Position numbers and translations under genes: made by a program. 64,000 nt of DNA from Dastarcus helophoroides (taxonomy: Eukaryota; Arthropoda; Insecta; Coleoptera; Bothrideridae), in the NCBI GenBank assembly GCA_028583605.1, contig CM053333.1:31945976-32009975 (forward strand), written 5' to 3'. Below are positions 1 to 11,226 of this stretch, piece after piece. The first letter of the stretch is position 1, and each line of letters starts with the position of its first letter. The notes under the pieces are model-generated. The model was not told where the DNA came from, made no database searches, and saw only the letters and a program-made list of their open reading frames with translations.

Positions 1-820
1 TTTTGAAAATTTTGCTTTTTTAAATTTTCGACCATTAAAAAGTTTTGACTGTTTTTTACAAATTGACCTGGTTTTTTCTCAAAATTTTCACGTATTTCAA
101 TTTTATTTAAGAACTTGTCAATCTTTTTTTTAATTTCCACCTTATTTGAAAATGTTGGTCTTTTGCAAAACTCATTTTTTTTTAAATTTAAAATTTCCAT
201 ATTAATAATTGCTTTCAAATTTTTAACTTTTTTAAGAAGTGAGATTTTTTAAATTACCACTTTGCAAAAAAAAATGCTCTCTTTAATTTTCCACCTTATT
301 TCAAAAATTGAATTTTTTGCAAAATTCACCTTTTTCTTGAAAATTTTAACTTTTGAAAGCATTTATTTTTCCAAGTTTTGACTTTTATTAAAAACTGTAG
401 CTTTTTTAAATATTTTCACGTTTTAACTGTTTTCACAATTTCTACTGTTTTGAATATTTTCACCTTTTTTGAAGATTTCTACTTGTTTAAAATTTACAAT
501 TATTTCAAAAGATCGTTTTTTAAGATTTCAATTTTTTCTCGAAATGTTGACTTTCTGAAAATATTTTGTGAGAATTTCATTTTTTAAACTCCTATTTGAA
601 ATTTCTGATTTTTGCGAAAATTTTCAAATTTTTAAAAATGTTCAAACTTGAATTTTTACAGACTCTCTACTTTATTTAAATGTCAATACTAAACTTTTGA
701 CTTGGTTTAATTTGACCCATTCAATTGGATTCTGACTTTTCAAAATTTTACCTTTTTTCAAAATTTTCCTTTTCAAGGTTTTTCAAATTTTTCGAAATTT
801 TGATACTTTTTGAAACACCA
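1..820. repeat. Degenerate T-rich satellite-like DNA
   Basis: The stretch is built from loosely repeated words such as TTTTGAAAATTT, CAAAATTTC and GACTTTTT, with the T-rich strand on plus. No codon structure, splice pattern or conserved domain is visible; the short Phe-rich reading frames are by-products of T-runs. The same vocabulary recurs in many blocks of the window, in either orientation. Confidence 0.7.
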
Positions 821-854
821 TTGATAACGAAGGCTTCCACGGCCAGAATCAGTG

Positions 855-1043
855 CAGGATATACTTCTTCCGGGATTGGACCGTGTCAAAGAACTACTAA
901 AAGTGTTCGACGTTTCGCCCACCATCGTAGGGGGCTTCTTCAGGAACAAAGAAAGAAAAAATGAAAAGGGGAATATGAGGGAATAAGCAAAAAACGAAAG
1001 AATGAAAAGGCCAATTTCAAAACATCAGAGCACGGTAACTGAG
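855..1043 (-). mobile_element. Penelope-like terminal (LTR-like) fragment, copy 1
   Basis: This is closely similar to 55728-55923: both carry CAGGATATACTTCTTCCGGG, then GTGTCAAAGAACTACTAAAA, GTTCGACGTTTCG, GGGGGCTTCTTCAG and finally AACATCAGAGCACGGTAACT. On the minus strand the centre reads CTGAAGA, then a short stem, then GAAACGTC, the layout of the hammerhead-like segment known from the LTR-like ends of Penelope-like retroelements. No reverse transcriptase or GIY-YIG coding sequence is visible nearby, so it is a solo end or relic. Assignment to Penelope-like elements is from remembered motif architecture, not from alignment. Confidence 0.45.
904..948 (-). ncRNA. Hammerhead-like ribozyme motif, Penelope-type
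   Basis: On the minus strand helix I is TGTTC (944-948) paired with GAACA (904-908). The core is CTGAAGA (937-943), matching CUGANGA, then one extra A, then helix II GCCCCC/GTGGGC with one mismatch, then GAAAC (912-916) and GTC (909-911). Helix III would be two pairs with no loop, so cleavage as a monomer is doubtful and a dimer or decayed motif is possible. The copy at 55778-55822 has lost one helix I pair and part of helix II. Confidence 0.4.
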
Positions 1044-1140
1044 TTATATATAGTGAATCATAAGTAGCTGAACTACCAACAGTTAAAACACTGTCACCTA
1101 GCGAAGCGGTTGCTCTCTAGGAACAATTTCCCAGAAGACA

Positions 1141-1285
1141 AGGATTCTAATGCACAGACCAATAGGTGTGAACATTTATTAGATTCGAAGTTTGGAAACC
1201 AAAGACAAGATCGCAACCGATCTTTGGTTTCCAAACTTTGGATCTAATAAAAGTTCAAACCTATTGGTCTGTGCATTAGAATCCT
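1141..1285. repeat. Long inverted repeat (about 70-bp arms)
   Basis: The left arm begins AGGATTCTAATGCACAGACC at 1141 and the right arm ends with its reverse complement at 1285. The arms also share CCAAACTT and CAATAGGT blocks and are separated by only a few bases near 1213-1217. It lies directly after the Penelope-like fragment and may be that element's inverted terminal part or a separate fold-back element. Confidence 0.7.
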
Positions 1286-2964
1286 AGAAAATGTTACTTT
1301 AAAATTTCTTTTAAAATTTCTACTTTATTTAGATGAAGAGTTTATGAAAAGTTTGACTTTTTGAAAAGCTCGATTCTATTAAAATTTTGACCTTTTTCAA
1401 GACTTTGACTTTCCTCAAAAACTTCAACTTATGTTTGGAATTTCGAATTTTCCTAGACATTTTCACTTTTTGGGGGAACGTTCTGAAATTTTTGATTTTA
1501 TTGCAAAATATCGACCAATGAAAATATCGAGCTATTTTCCCAATTTTTCAAATTTCAACCATTTTTCAAAAAAACTGATTTGTTTAATTTTATAAGATTT
1601 TGACTTTTTGAGACTGAAAAAAGTGAAAAATAGATTGAAATTTTAAAGATTTTCTTGTTTGGTTTACGGTTCAAATTCTGAGAGAATTTTGGATTTGTGT
1701 CCATGTAATCCAAATTTCTCAGGAACAGAGCGCAATTTTCTCCTTGATCCTGAGATTAGAAAAATTGTCGTTTTATGGATGTCGGTGTTCAAACGATGTT
1801 AGGTAATTGCATTAGTATCCTTTGCCTTGAATTTTTCTTTGATTCAAAAGGAATGTGCTTCCATGAAACCGATAATGCGATATATAATTCTTCTGTAATG
1901 TTCTACTTAGCTTATAATTCACATCGGTTCACTTAACAATTTAACAATATATTACCAGTCATATCATTAATCAAGTTGCAATATTCTGCTACTGTATTGC
2001 AACGATTGATGATCAGTAGACTGTTGACAGCATTATTGATATCATTTAGTAATATAAATTGAAGTATACCATCTGTATAACATTTATTTTTTTTTATTTA
2101 TTTAAAATGGCAACGTATCAACTAATTCTTCTTGCTCTTGACCGGAAACGAAATCCATTATGAGAATCTAATGTATCCTTTTGCCTATTCAACAGACCAA
2201 AACATATTACTCTAAAAATTGTTTAATTAACCGTTCCATAATTCGAGTTGAATAAATTTAGTAACGAATAATAAATTTTAAACTTCGAAAGCTTTCCATA
2301 CCGTCTAGCCAGACAATTTCCCCCCTGTCTCTCGAAAATTGAAAGAAGAATTGATAAAATCGATATTTCAGTAAGTATCTCATTTTACAGAACAATAACA
2401 CTTGAGACTTGGCGAAATATCCTTTATAAGAGGATTCGGATCTGACAGATTCACTGGGATAAAGATGGAGGAGAGGGCACTAATCCTTCAGTTTAAACGA
2501 GCTTCCACTGCTTCCCTTTTGAAAACTACAAAAAGAATCAATTTATTTTGTTCTGTAAGGCAGATTTATACGAACTTTATGTATATCTGGTATTATAGGA
2601 GAACCAATTTAGATTTCTTTACTGGAAGATCCATACGAAAAAAATTAAAAATTTCATTCGAAGAAAATACGAGTTCGCAGTCCAATTTATTCGGAGGGAT
2701 TAGATAATTTAAATCGGGGGCTGACGGCGCTAAGCTTGAGTGGTTTTAAGGGAAACTGCATCAGATATTTAAATCTGGCAGCTGCTGCTACACTAACCAT
2801 AAATATACAGGGTGTCAGTGCGAATAAATTAAGACGATACGTCTACACTGAAAATTACCATACATTTCCCTGTAAACACCTTTTCGAGTTTTGGGGGGAG
2901 CCGGGGATCAAAAAATTAATTTCTTTTTCAAGAACAGAAAAATGTGTTTAAATAAAAATTGAAC
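1286..2964. other. AT-rich DNA, no gene recognised
   Basis: To about 1640 this is degenerate satellite vocabulary; beyond that it is mostly unique sequence. A 101-codon frame at 2402-2707 has no recognisable domain. At about 2808 the sequence ACAGGGTGTCAGTG resembles the ACAGGGTG-type ends of small insect DNA elements, as does ACAGGGTGCC at about 5049, but no partner end was found for either. Confidence 0.5.
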
Positions 2965-2969
2965 TTATT

Positions 2970-3050
2970 AGATCAGCATTTGCCAAACTTTTTTTGTCAA
3001 GGCCCAGTTATTTTTATGCTTCTCCTTGGTGACCCAGTAAAAGATTTTTC
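2970..3050 (+). mobile_element. Possible hAT-type terminal remnant
   Basis: CAGCATTTGCCAAACTTTTT followed by GTCAAGGCCCA resembles the CAGTGGTTCCCAAACTTTTT-type ends of non-autonomous hAT elements. Only one end is visible and no target duplication was found, so this is a weak call. Confidence 0.25.
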
Positions 3051-3065
3051 AACTATCTTAAGACT

Positions 3066-4690
3066 CCTATCTTCTCAAAATTTCGACCAGATTTTGACGT
3101 TAGAAATCAAAATTTGATCTCAAAATTTTGCCTCCAAATCCCGAGTAGAAGTTTCAAAGTTCGAACTATTTCTCTTAAACCTTAAAATTGGATTTTTTTA
3201 CGATGTTGAGTTTTTTTCAAAATTTCTGAAACTTTTTCGGGTAGATTTTATTTTTTATCTTTGCTTGAAATTCCTGGTTAAATACAGACTTTATTTTCTG
3301 AAAATTTCGCTTAAAATCCTGCCATTTTGAATTCTAAATTCAAAGTAGAAAAAAAAATGTGGAAAATTTTCAAAATTTGGTCAAACTTTTGCCAGGGAAC
3401 GTGAAATGATAATTTTTTTTTATCCGATTTTGAACTTCTAATTTTTGATTTTTAGGCTAAAATTTTGTTTTTTTATTTCGACTTTCTCTAAAGATTTTGA
3501 CTTTAAAAATCGCAAGCTTTTTTTGCAAGAATTTTTGTTATTTGGAGTTATTGGAGTTTTATTTTTTTCCAACACAAATATTTGTTTTATTTTTTTTTCT
3601 TCGAAACTTCTGGTCCAAACAAACTCATTTTATTCCCAAAGCTGCTAGACATTGAAATTGACATTGACACATTGATTTTTTGCAAAATTTTAATGAAAAT
3701 TGAAAAGTTTTGGAACCTACGATGTCAACTTTAAATAGGAATGTGGACTTTTTAAAATTTAGAAATTAGAAAGTTGTTTTTCTAGAATTTTTGACCAATT
3801 CTATCAAAATTTCCATTTCAATTCAAAAAATCGATCTCTAGTTAAAATTGGAAATTTCAAAATAGGTGGACTCTTAACTTTTTTTATTGTGATCCCATAA
3901 TTCAATATTTTAATTTTTTTCAGTGCATCAAAGTTAAGTCTTTAATTTTTAGTTTCTGTATGTTTGAACCAGCAATTTTGAAAAAAATATTAACATTGAA
4001 AATTTTCAAAAAATTACACCATATACTTTTAAAAGGAAGTCAAAATTTCGAAAAATTGGAAATCCTCAATATCATAGTTTTTAAAAGTCAGAATTTTAAT
4101 AAAAAAAATGGAAATTGTTAGCATTAGTCCAAGGTTTGAAAAACAAGAAATTTTGAAAAATGTGGAAATTTTGAAGATAAAAGTAGATATTTTAAACTGC
4201 CGATTTTTTTCGAAAAGTTCAAGAAGTTAAAATTTGGGAAACGCTCAAATTCTGTGAGTCGAAATTTTTCAAAAAAGCCAAAATTTCCAAAAATAAACAA
4301 TGTACAAAAAGTCAAAATTAAAAAAAGTAGAATTTTCTTAAATCAACAATTTTGAAAGAAAGCCAAAATGTACAAAAAAATAAAAATTCTTTGTCTAAAT
4401 TTTCAAAAACTAAACTGATTTTTTAAAACAAATTTACAAAAAAACGTCGAGAAACTATGGAAAATTTAGTGAAGATTTTGACAAAAAGTCGAAATGTTGA
4501 TAAAATAGGGACTTGTTGAAATGTCGAAATTAAAAAAATTAAAATTTTGAAAAATATTCAAAATTTTGAAAAATATTCAAAATTTTGAGTCGAAACTTTC
4601 AAAATAAATAAAATTAAATTTTCCAAAAAAAAGTCGAAATTTTGAAGCATAGAAATTCCCAAAATAAGTGAAATTTTTTTAGATTAAAAA
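3066..4690. repeat. Degenerate AAATTTCGAC-type repeats
   Basis: Low-complexity DNA that switches near 3950 from T-rich words (TTTCAAAATTT) to A-rich words (GTCGAAATTTTGAAAAA) on the plus strand. No gene is supported; the reading frames are Phe/Lys-rich shadows. Confidence 0.65.
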
Positions 4691-5851
4691 AGATACCCTC
4701 AGAATATTTTACCCCTCCAGCGCCTATCTTACGTAAGCTTTTAATACTCCCCAACCCCCTATGTTGGCAAGAATCCCCAAGACTTCTTAGGTAATACTTT
4801 TGAACCCTTTTAAAGATCAGGCGTGTTTTCGTAATTTCAAAATTTTCGATTTAGTTGATCTTCATTTGATTTTTTGCAAAATCCGGATTATCAATCGACA
4901 TTTTTACTCTTTTTTCAAATTACGGGTTATTTTGACAATTTATTTTACAAATTTTCGATCCCTTTCAGCAATTTAAGTTTTCGAAAATTCCGACTTTTTA
5001 CAATTTCGATTTTTATTCGAAAATTTGATAAAAGCTCCCATGACAATATACAGGGTGCCTAAATAAAATTGCACCAAGTGGGATTATATAGAAACTGTTT
5101 GACATTTCGATTTGACGTTTGGTGGGGTTAAATCAAACATAAATAACCATATTTTGATATGAGTTTGGTTTACTTTGTGCAACTGGTTTTTTGAGTCGAA
5201 ACGTTAAAAAAAAAGTCCCCCGTGTTACTCGGAAGAAGGGCCCTCACAAATCAAGCCCTGGGCCTCGTAAAATTTAATCCTGCTCTCCGTAATTTTTTGC
5301 TCTTAGCGGACATAGTATAAAATTGTACATCTCGAGATTATGTCTAATTTCGAAGTTGTTTAATTATGGGAAAGTGTTGCAGCGATTACGTAATTCATTG
5401 TATTTATAATTAAGTCATTCTGCTTTCTTGATATATGAAGCCTAATAAATTTTAGTTAATAATTTTAGTTAGTCAACTTTATAACACTAAACGACACTGA
5501 CATGAAGAATAAACGACACTGTTATTGCAATAACTTGGACAGGAATATGTTTTAATTTTAGTTTTGTCATATACATAATCAAGACTGTTTTAATTTCGCT
5601 TCCATTGAGACACGAGCAATGACAAGTCAATGAATGCATATAAAGGCCATTTACTGTTAATTAGGTACCTGATATTTTTAACCCTTACGTTTTCAAATAA
5701 TTCAGTATTCATAAATAAAAAACATTAACAACAAAAATAATAATAAGAATTTGTGGAGTGTCGCTGTAAATAAAAACCAATCCAGTTAATTCAACAAAGA
5801 ATTATTAGTGTTTTCTGTTGTGTGTTGTTTTATATATTTTTTAATTATAAT
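4691..5851. other. AT-rich DNA, no gene recognised
   Basis: Mostly unique sequence. No domain, tRNA or long open frame was seen. A TATACAGGGTGCC motif at about 5047 could be an element end. Confidence 0.45.
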
Positions 5852-6366
5852 CCACCGGCAAAGGTTAAGTATATCTGGGGGCACTACGAGTAACGAGTGA
5901 GAATGGCGGTGAATCGCAGCTTTAAACGCCAGTAAATGCTAAGGGAAACCCCAGCTAAGCAATTAATTTTAAAATCTGGAAACTGATATGGATGATCCAC
6001 TCGCAAAGGTTAAGCATATCTGGGGGCACTGCGAGTAACGAGTGAGAACGGCGGTGAATCGTGGCTTTAAACGCCAGTAAATGCTAAGGGGAATCCCCGC
6101 TGAGCAATCTAAAATCTGGAAACTGATGTGGATAATCCACTCGGAAAGGTTAAGCATATCTGGGGGAATTGCGAGTAACGAGTTAGAACGGCGGTATATC
6201 GCGGCTTTAAACGGCAGTAAATGCTAAGGGGAATCCCTCGCAAAGGTTAAGCACATCTGGGGGCACTTCGAGTACTGAGTAAGAATGGCGGTGAATTGGG
6301 GTTTTAAACGGCGATAAATGCTAGAGGGTATGCTGAGCAATGACTTTTAAAATCTGGAGGCTGTTG
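5852..6366. repeat. Tandem repeat of about 140 bp, nearly four units
   Basis: The marker AAAGGTTAAG followed by TATCTGGGGG recurs at about 5861, 6007, 6147 and 6244, so spacings are about 146, 140 and a shortened 97 bp. Each unit holds GAGTAACGAGTGAGAA, a CGGCGGT block, TTTAAACG and AAATGCTA. The repeat is clearly GC-richer than its surroundings. No function or RNA family could be assigned. Confidence 0.85.
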
Positions 6367-7244
6367 TGGCTGTTGCTGTTGGAGAGTTTAAGGCTATATC
6401 TTCCCTTCACTTCTTATAACGTCGTCTTATGACGTTCAATTTTCACCAAAGATCCATAGGTTCTGCTAAAAACTATAACGGATCCCGTTGATTGCAACGC
6501 GGATCCTTTTTTGCTAACGAGATGTATTTCGAGCAAACTAAAGACTGATAGAAATAAATTGATACCAGGATTATTTTACGGGCGACTTTTCTGCTAAGAA
6601 AGTATTTTGAGGTACATATTTTTAGGATTACGATGTGAGCTTGGAAACGGAAAAAATGGAAAGTTGAGGAATGTCGGGTTTCAATATGGTTAAATCATTT
6701 CTATTCTGCTTTCTTATGCAATAGAATTAAACAAGTTATTTTAGGATCTAGTTAACAGTGGCTGATTAATCAGCTTATTTCTTAGAATATGATGAGAGGT
6801 GATTAAATTATTTCTATAAATTTTATTAGCCAGCGCCTACCCAGTATTAAAATTAACCATTATTAGACTCATTTGTATACCTTTATTTTATGAACGAGAA
6901 TTAGAATTTATTCCATTCATTCCCTGATATTTTAACATATAATTTCGTTAATCTTTAACACAAACATTTCTCAAGAAATATTCAGAACATCACATGAGTA
7001 ACCATTTTTTTCCTGGGATACAAATGGAGTTTAAAAATTACAAGCTCTTTTTTTGAAACTTCAAATTCTTTGTTATAGAAATAGAATGGTCAAACAAGCG
7101 AGGATACTGAAACCAATAGGAAAAAGAACACAAGAAAGACCGATGAAAAGATATAAACAATGGTGAACATCAGAAGAACAAGATGCTTGAAGACCAGAAT
7201 AGGTTGTCTGTCTGTCTGTCTGAGAAACACCCACCTCAGGGAAC
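6367..7244. other. Unique AT-rich DNA, no gene seen
   Basis: No open frame above background, no repeat structure and no recognisable RNA. The last part, 7090-7240, leads into the purine microsatellite with a short TCTG run. Confidence 0.45.
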
Positions 7245-7599
7245 GAAGAAGAAGAAGAAGAAAAAGAAGAAGAAGAAGAAGAAGAAGAAGAAGAAGAAGA
7301 AGAAGAAGAAGAAGAAGATGATGATGATGATGATGATGATGAAGAAGATAATGAAGATGAAGATGAAAAAGAAGATGAAGAAGAAGATGAAGAAGAAAAT
7401 GAGGAAGAAGAGAAAGAAGAAGAAGAAGAGAAAGAAGAAGAAGAAGATGAAGATGATGAAGATGAAGATGAAGATGAAAAAGAAGATGAAGAAGAAGATG
7501 AAGAAGAAAATGAGGAAGAAAAGAAGAAGAAGAAAAAGAGAAAGAAAAAAGAAGATGTAGATAAGATGAAGATGAAGATGAAGATGAAGATAAAGATAA
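7245..7599 (+). repeat. Imperfect GAA/GAT purine microsatellite
   Basis: Runs of GAA, then GAT, then mixed GAA/GAT with a partly repeated higher-order block. It translates as poly-Lys/Met or poly-Glu/Asp depending on frame, which is the expected by-product of the repeat rather than evidence of a protein. Confidence 0.95.
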
Positions 7600-8043
7600 G
7601 ATGAAGATGAAGATGAAGATGAAGATGAAGATGAAGATGAAGATGAAGATGAAGATGAAGATGAAGATGAAGATGAAGATGAAGATGAAGATGAAGATGA
7701 AGATGAAGATGAAGATGAAGATGAAGATGAAGATGAAGATGAAGATGAAGATGAAGATGAAGATGAAGATGAAGATGAAGATGAAGATGAAGATGAAGAT
7801 GAAGATGAAGATGAAGATGAAGATGAAGATGAAGATGAAGATGAAGATGAAGATGAAGATGAAGATGAAGATGAAGATGAAGATGAAGATGAAGATGAAG
7901 ATGAAGATGAAGATGAAGATGAAGATGAAGATGAAGATGAAGATGAAGATGAAGATGAAGATGAAGATGAAGATGAAGATGAAGATGAAGATGAAGATGA
8001 AGATGAAGATGAAGATGAAGATGAAGATGAAGATGAAGATGAA
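7600..8043 (+). repeat. Perfect (GATGAA)74 hexamer array
   Basis: 444 bp of uninterrupted GATGAA units, 74 by direct count. The absence of any interruption suggests recent expansion, or assembly collapse or expansion. Reading frames through it give only alternating dipeptides. Confidence 0.97.
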
Positions 8044-8495
8044 ATGAAGTGAAGATGAAGGTGAAGGAAGGTGAAGGTGAAGGTGAAGGTGAAGGTGAAG
8101 GTGAAGGTGAAGGTGAAGGTGAAGGTGAAGGTGAAGGTGAAGGTGAAGGTGAAGGTGAAGGTGAAGGTGAAGGTGAAGGTGAAGGTGAAGGTGAAGGTGA
8201 AGGTGAAGGTGAAGGTGAAGGTGAAGGTGAAGGTGAAGGTGAAGGTGAAGGTGAAGGTGAAGGTGAAGGTGAAGGTGAAGGTGAAGGTGAAGGTGAAGGT
8301 GAAGGTGAAGATGAAGATGAAGATGAAGATGAAGATGAAGATGAAGATGAAGATGAGGATGAGGATGAGGATGAGGATGAGGATGAGGATGAAGATGAAG
8401 ATGAAGATGAAGATGAAGAGGAAGAAGAAGATGAAGAAGAGAAAGAAGAAGAGAAAGAAGAAGAGAAAGAAGAAAAAGAGAAAGAAGAAGAAGGA
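8044..8495 (+). repeat. (GGTGAA)40 array grading into GATGAA, GATGAG and GAA
   Basis: After a short junction, 8070-8309 is 40 GGTGAA units. GATGAA, then GATGAG, then GATGAA and finally GAA/GAGAAA runs follow. The blocks differ by single-base variants of one hexamer, as expected if each arose by homogenisation from its neighbour. Confidence 0.95.
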
Positions 8496-8705
8496 GAAAT
8501 GTTTTCTTATGATTTTGTGCTTTTATTCATCTTCTTAAATAAGTTTTAGGAAGACTAAATCTAAATCTAAATTAAGATATTTTTCTCAAAATCTTTATTG
8601 AATTTCGAAAATTTGAGAAATTTCTTTTGAGAAATTTGTTTTTTTAACCAAATTTTGTGAATTTTTTTCAGAAATTGTGACTTTCAGTATTTAACTTTTT
8701 CATTT

Positions 8706-8970
8706 GGTGGAACGGACTGGTCCTTGGTTATTTTCAAAAATTGAAATACAGAATTTGTCCCCTGAAACCAAGAAAGATTAAAAAACACAACAAACGTTGC
8801 TCTAACGCTTTTCGGCAGCCAAGCTATCATCTTCAGAGAGATACTCTTATCTCAGTATTAGTGTCAATATCAGTTTCTCTTTGAAGATGACAGCTTGGCT
8901 GTCGAAACGCATTAGAGCAACGTTTGTTGTGTTTTTTAATCTTTCTTGGTTTCAGGGGACTGTATTTTAA
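8706..8970. mobile_element. Palindromic repeat element, copy A
   Basis: The left arm starts GGTGGAACGGACTGGTCC and runs through CCCCTGAAACCAAGAAAGAT, AACACAACAAA, CGTTGCTCTAACGC and ATCATCTTCAGAGAG. The right arm repeats these in reverse complement and ends near TTTCAGGGGAC. It is one of seven copies or arms in the window. No protein is encoded. The inner part of each arm carries a hammerhead-like core: on plus, CTCT 8877-8880, TTGAAGA 8881-8887, stem GACAGC/GCTGTC, GAAAC 8904-8908 and AGAG 8914-8917. In this copy C3 has become T. Confidence 0.85.
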
Positions 8971-9067
8971 CTTTTTCTTGAAATTGCCATATTTTTAGAC
9001 AAAATTTTTGAAAATTTCGTCTTGTTTTTCGAAAAGTTTGGCTTTTGTTTTATATTAATTTGATTTT

Positions 9068-9160
9068 GGTGGAACGGACTGGTAATTGATTATCTTTAAA
9101 AATTGAAATAATTGTCCCCTGAAACCAAGAAAGATTAAAACACACAACAAAGGTTGCAAA
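9068..9160 (+). mobile_element. Palindromic repeat element, copy B (left arm only)
   Basis: It begins GGTGGAACGGACTGG and follows the family through CCCCTGAAACCAAGAAAGAT to AAAGGTTGC, then diverges. The matching right arm is absent, or is replaced by copy C about 180 bp on. Confidence 0.75.
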
Positions 9161-9341
9161 GGAGCAACCGATGCTGGAGCTGACGATGGATTAAGGAACT
9201 AGTCACATAGGAGTATTACGTATATGGGCAGTTACTTCACTATTAGTGACCTTTGTGCTTTAGTTACACTGTATATAAGCTACTTCGTCGAATTATAGCA
9301 CGTTCAGCCAACGTCTGGCTGTAGAAAATAACAATTTCGTA
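9161..9341 (+). other. Spacer between palindromic copies, with a motif shared elsewhere
   Basis: It contains AGTGACCTTTGTGCTTTAGT, similar to AGTGACCTTTGTAACCTTA near 49525. It also contains CTGACGA (about 9181) followed at a short distance by GGAACTAGTC, reminiscent of a decayed version of the hammerhead at 32551-32611 but missing one core A and any clear stem. Confidence 0.35.
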
Positions 9342-9543
9342 ATTGAAATACAAATCTTATCCCCTGAAACCAAGAAAAATTGAAAAACACAACAAAGGTT
9401 GATCTAACGCGTTTCGATAGCCAAGTTATCATCTTCAGTATGTATTTGAAGATGATCGCTTGAGTATCGAAACGCGTTAGAGCAACCTTTGTTGTGTTTT
9501 TTAATCTTTCTTGGTTTCAGAGGACAAGATTTGTATTTCAATT
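9342..9543. mobile_element. Palindromic repeat element, copy C
   Basis: ATTGAAATACAAATCTTATC opens the left arm, and the reverse complement closes the right arm at GATTTGTATTTCAAT. The centre is short, ATCTTCAGTATGTATTTGAAGATG. The outer GGTGGAACGG ends are missing on both sides. The hammerhead-like core is damaged: CTGA is TTGA on the right arm and helix II no longer pairs. Confidence 0.8.
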
Positions 9544-11226
9544 TATTAATTTGATTTTTCGAAAGTTGTCACTTCTCTCGGAAATTGGGTTTTTTTTAGA
9601 ATATAGTCTGTTTCTCAATTTGAACTTATCTTCAATTTTCTCTGGAAATTAAACTTTCTTTTGTAACTTTTCAATATTTTCAATAAACCTTGAAATTTTC
9701 TTGGAAATTTCCATTATATTTTTCAAAAATTATGTCCTTTTTAAGTCTTTTGAAAAATTTGACTGAAAAAGCTTTCATTCTTTAACTCCCGATATTTCTT
9801 CAAAATTTTGACTATTGTTGAACTTTCAGATTATTTTACAAAATATCAACTTTTTTAAAAGTCTCGAATTTTTTTTTGAAAATTTCGTCACTATCAAAAT
9901 CCTTGAATTTTTTAAAAATGTTGACTTTTTCTAAAATTTTCATTTTGTTTTTTCGAACTGTTGATATTATTTTCCAAAAGCTTGATTTTTTTTAAATTCT
10001 TAACTATTTATGAAAATTTCTAAATTCTTCAAAATTTAATCATTTTTCAAAACTTTGCCATTTTTAAAAACTTTGGCTTTTTTAAAAAATCAACTTTTTT
10101 GAAAATATCAACTTTATCTAAAAAAAATTTAGATCGCGAGATTTTATTAAAAAGTCGACTTTTTGAGATTTTACATTATTACGCAAAATTTAGAATTTTC
10201 GTTACTTTTTAAAATTATTGAATTATTTTGAAAATTTCAACTTTTTTTTCAAAATGTCGACTTTGTTTCAACATTTCTGAGAGGGACTTTAAGGACTTTT
10301 TCTGAAAACCGAATATTGTTCAAAATTTTAATTTTTTTTAAATTTTCAGTCAAAAATTAGATTTCAACTCCATCAAATTTTAACCAACAAAATTTCGACT
10401 GTGTCCAAGATTTTAATTTACTTTTCTGAATTTCTAATTTTTAAAAATTTTAAAATTTCTGGTAATTTTGAATTTTCTTCCATTCAACAATTTTAACATT
10501 ATCCTCAAAGTTCTACTTTTTTTTGGAATTTGGACTTTCTCTTCTTCTCAATATTTTCTAAAAACTTTGAACTTTTTTCTAAAATTTCGATTCTATTTTC
10601 CAAACATTATGTTTTTTTTTTGGAAATGCTTTTTCTTAATATTTGGCTTCTGAAAATTTATATTTTTTAATTTTATTTTTCCGAAGTTTCAATTTATTTC
10701 TCAAAATTCGTTTAATTCTCGAAATTTTGATTTGTACCCTCAAAATTCGATGTTTTATGTTTCTGGAAAATTCAATTTAAAATTAGACTTTTTCCCGAAA
10801 TTCAGGCCTATTTTATTTTTTTTTATTTTCTCAATCGAAATATTAATGAAAATCTAAAAATTCTGAGAGAAACATTTTTAGGGGATTTCGAACAAAAAAT
10901 AAATGTCAAAAAAAAATTAATGTCAAAATTTAAATAAAATAAAAATTCCTCAATTTAGGAATTACAATTTTTTCCTCTAAATCCGACTTATTTTGAAAGT
11001 TTTTTTACAAAATTCCACTTTTGGAGGTGTCGAGTTTGTTCTAAAGTTAGATTGGGGCATTTTTCGAAATTTTCCAAAGATTTCGGTTTTTATTTTAAAT
11101 TAGATTTTCTGACCTGTTTCCGGAAGTTCAATTTTTTTTTCTAAATTTCAATTTTAGTCTAAAATTGGCCCTCACACCTCACGGTTCCATGCAATTGGGT
11201 GAAATTATACGTATACTCAACCCAAC
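9544..11226. repeat. Degenerate T-rich satellite-like DNA
   Basis: Plus-strand T-rich vocabulary (TTTTCAAAATTTC, GACTTTTT) with no clean period. No gene is supported; the small Phe-rich frames are shadows. From about 11160 the sequence becomes more complex. Confidence 0.65.

Noticed and set aside
5861..5900. Resemblance of GGTTAAGCATATCTGGGGG to the 3' part of 5S rRNA
   Set aside because: Only a G-rich box and spacing are similar; the 5' half of 5S and the expected helices are absent.
7183..8549. Long frames encoding poly Lys-Met, Glu-Gly, Glu-Asp or Lys-Val
   Set aside because: They are forced by the GATGAA and GGTGAA microsatellites, exist in several overlapping frames and have no flanking coding sequence.
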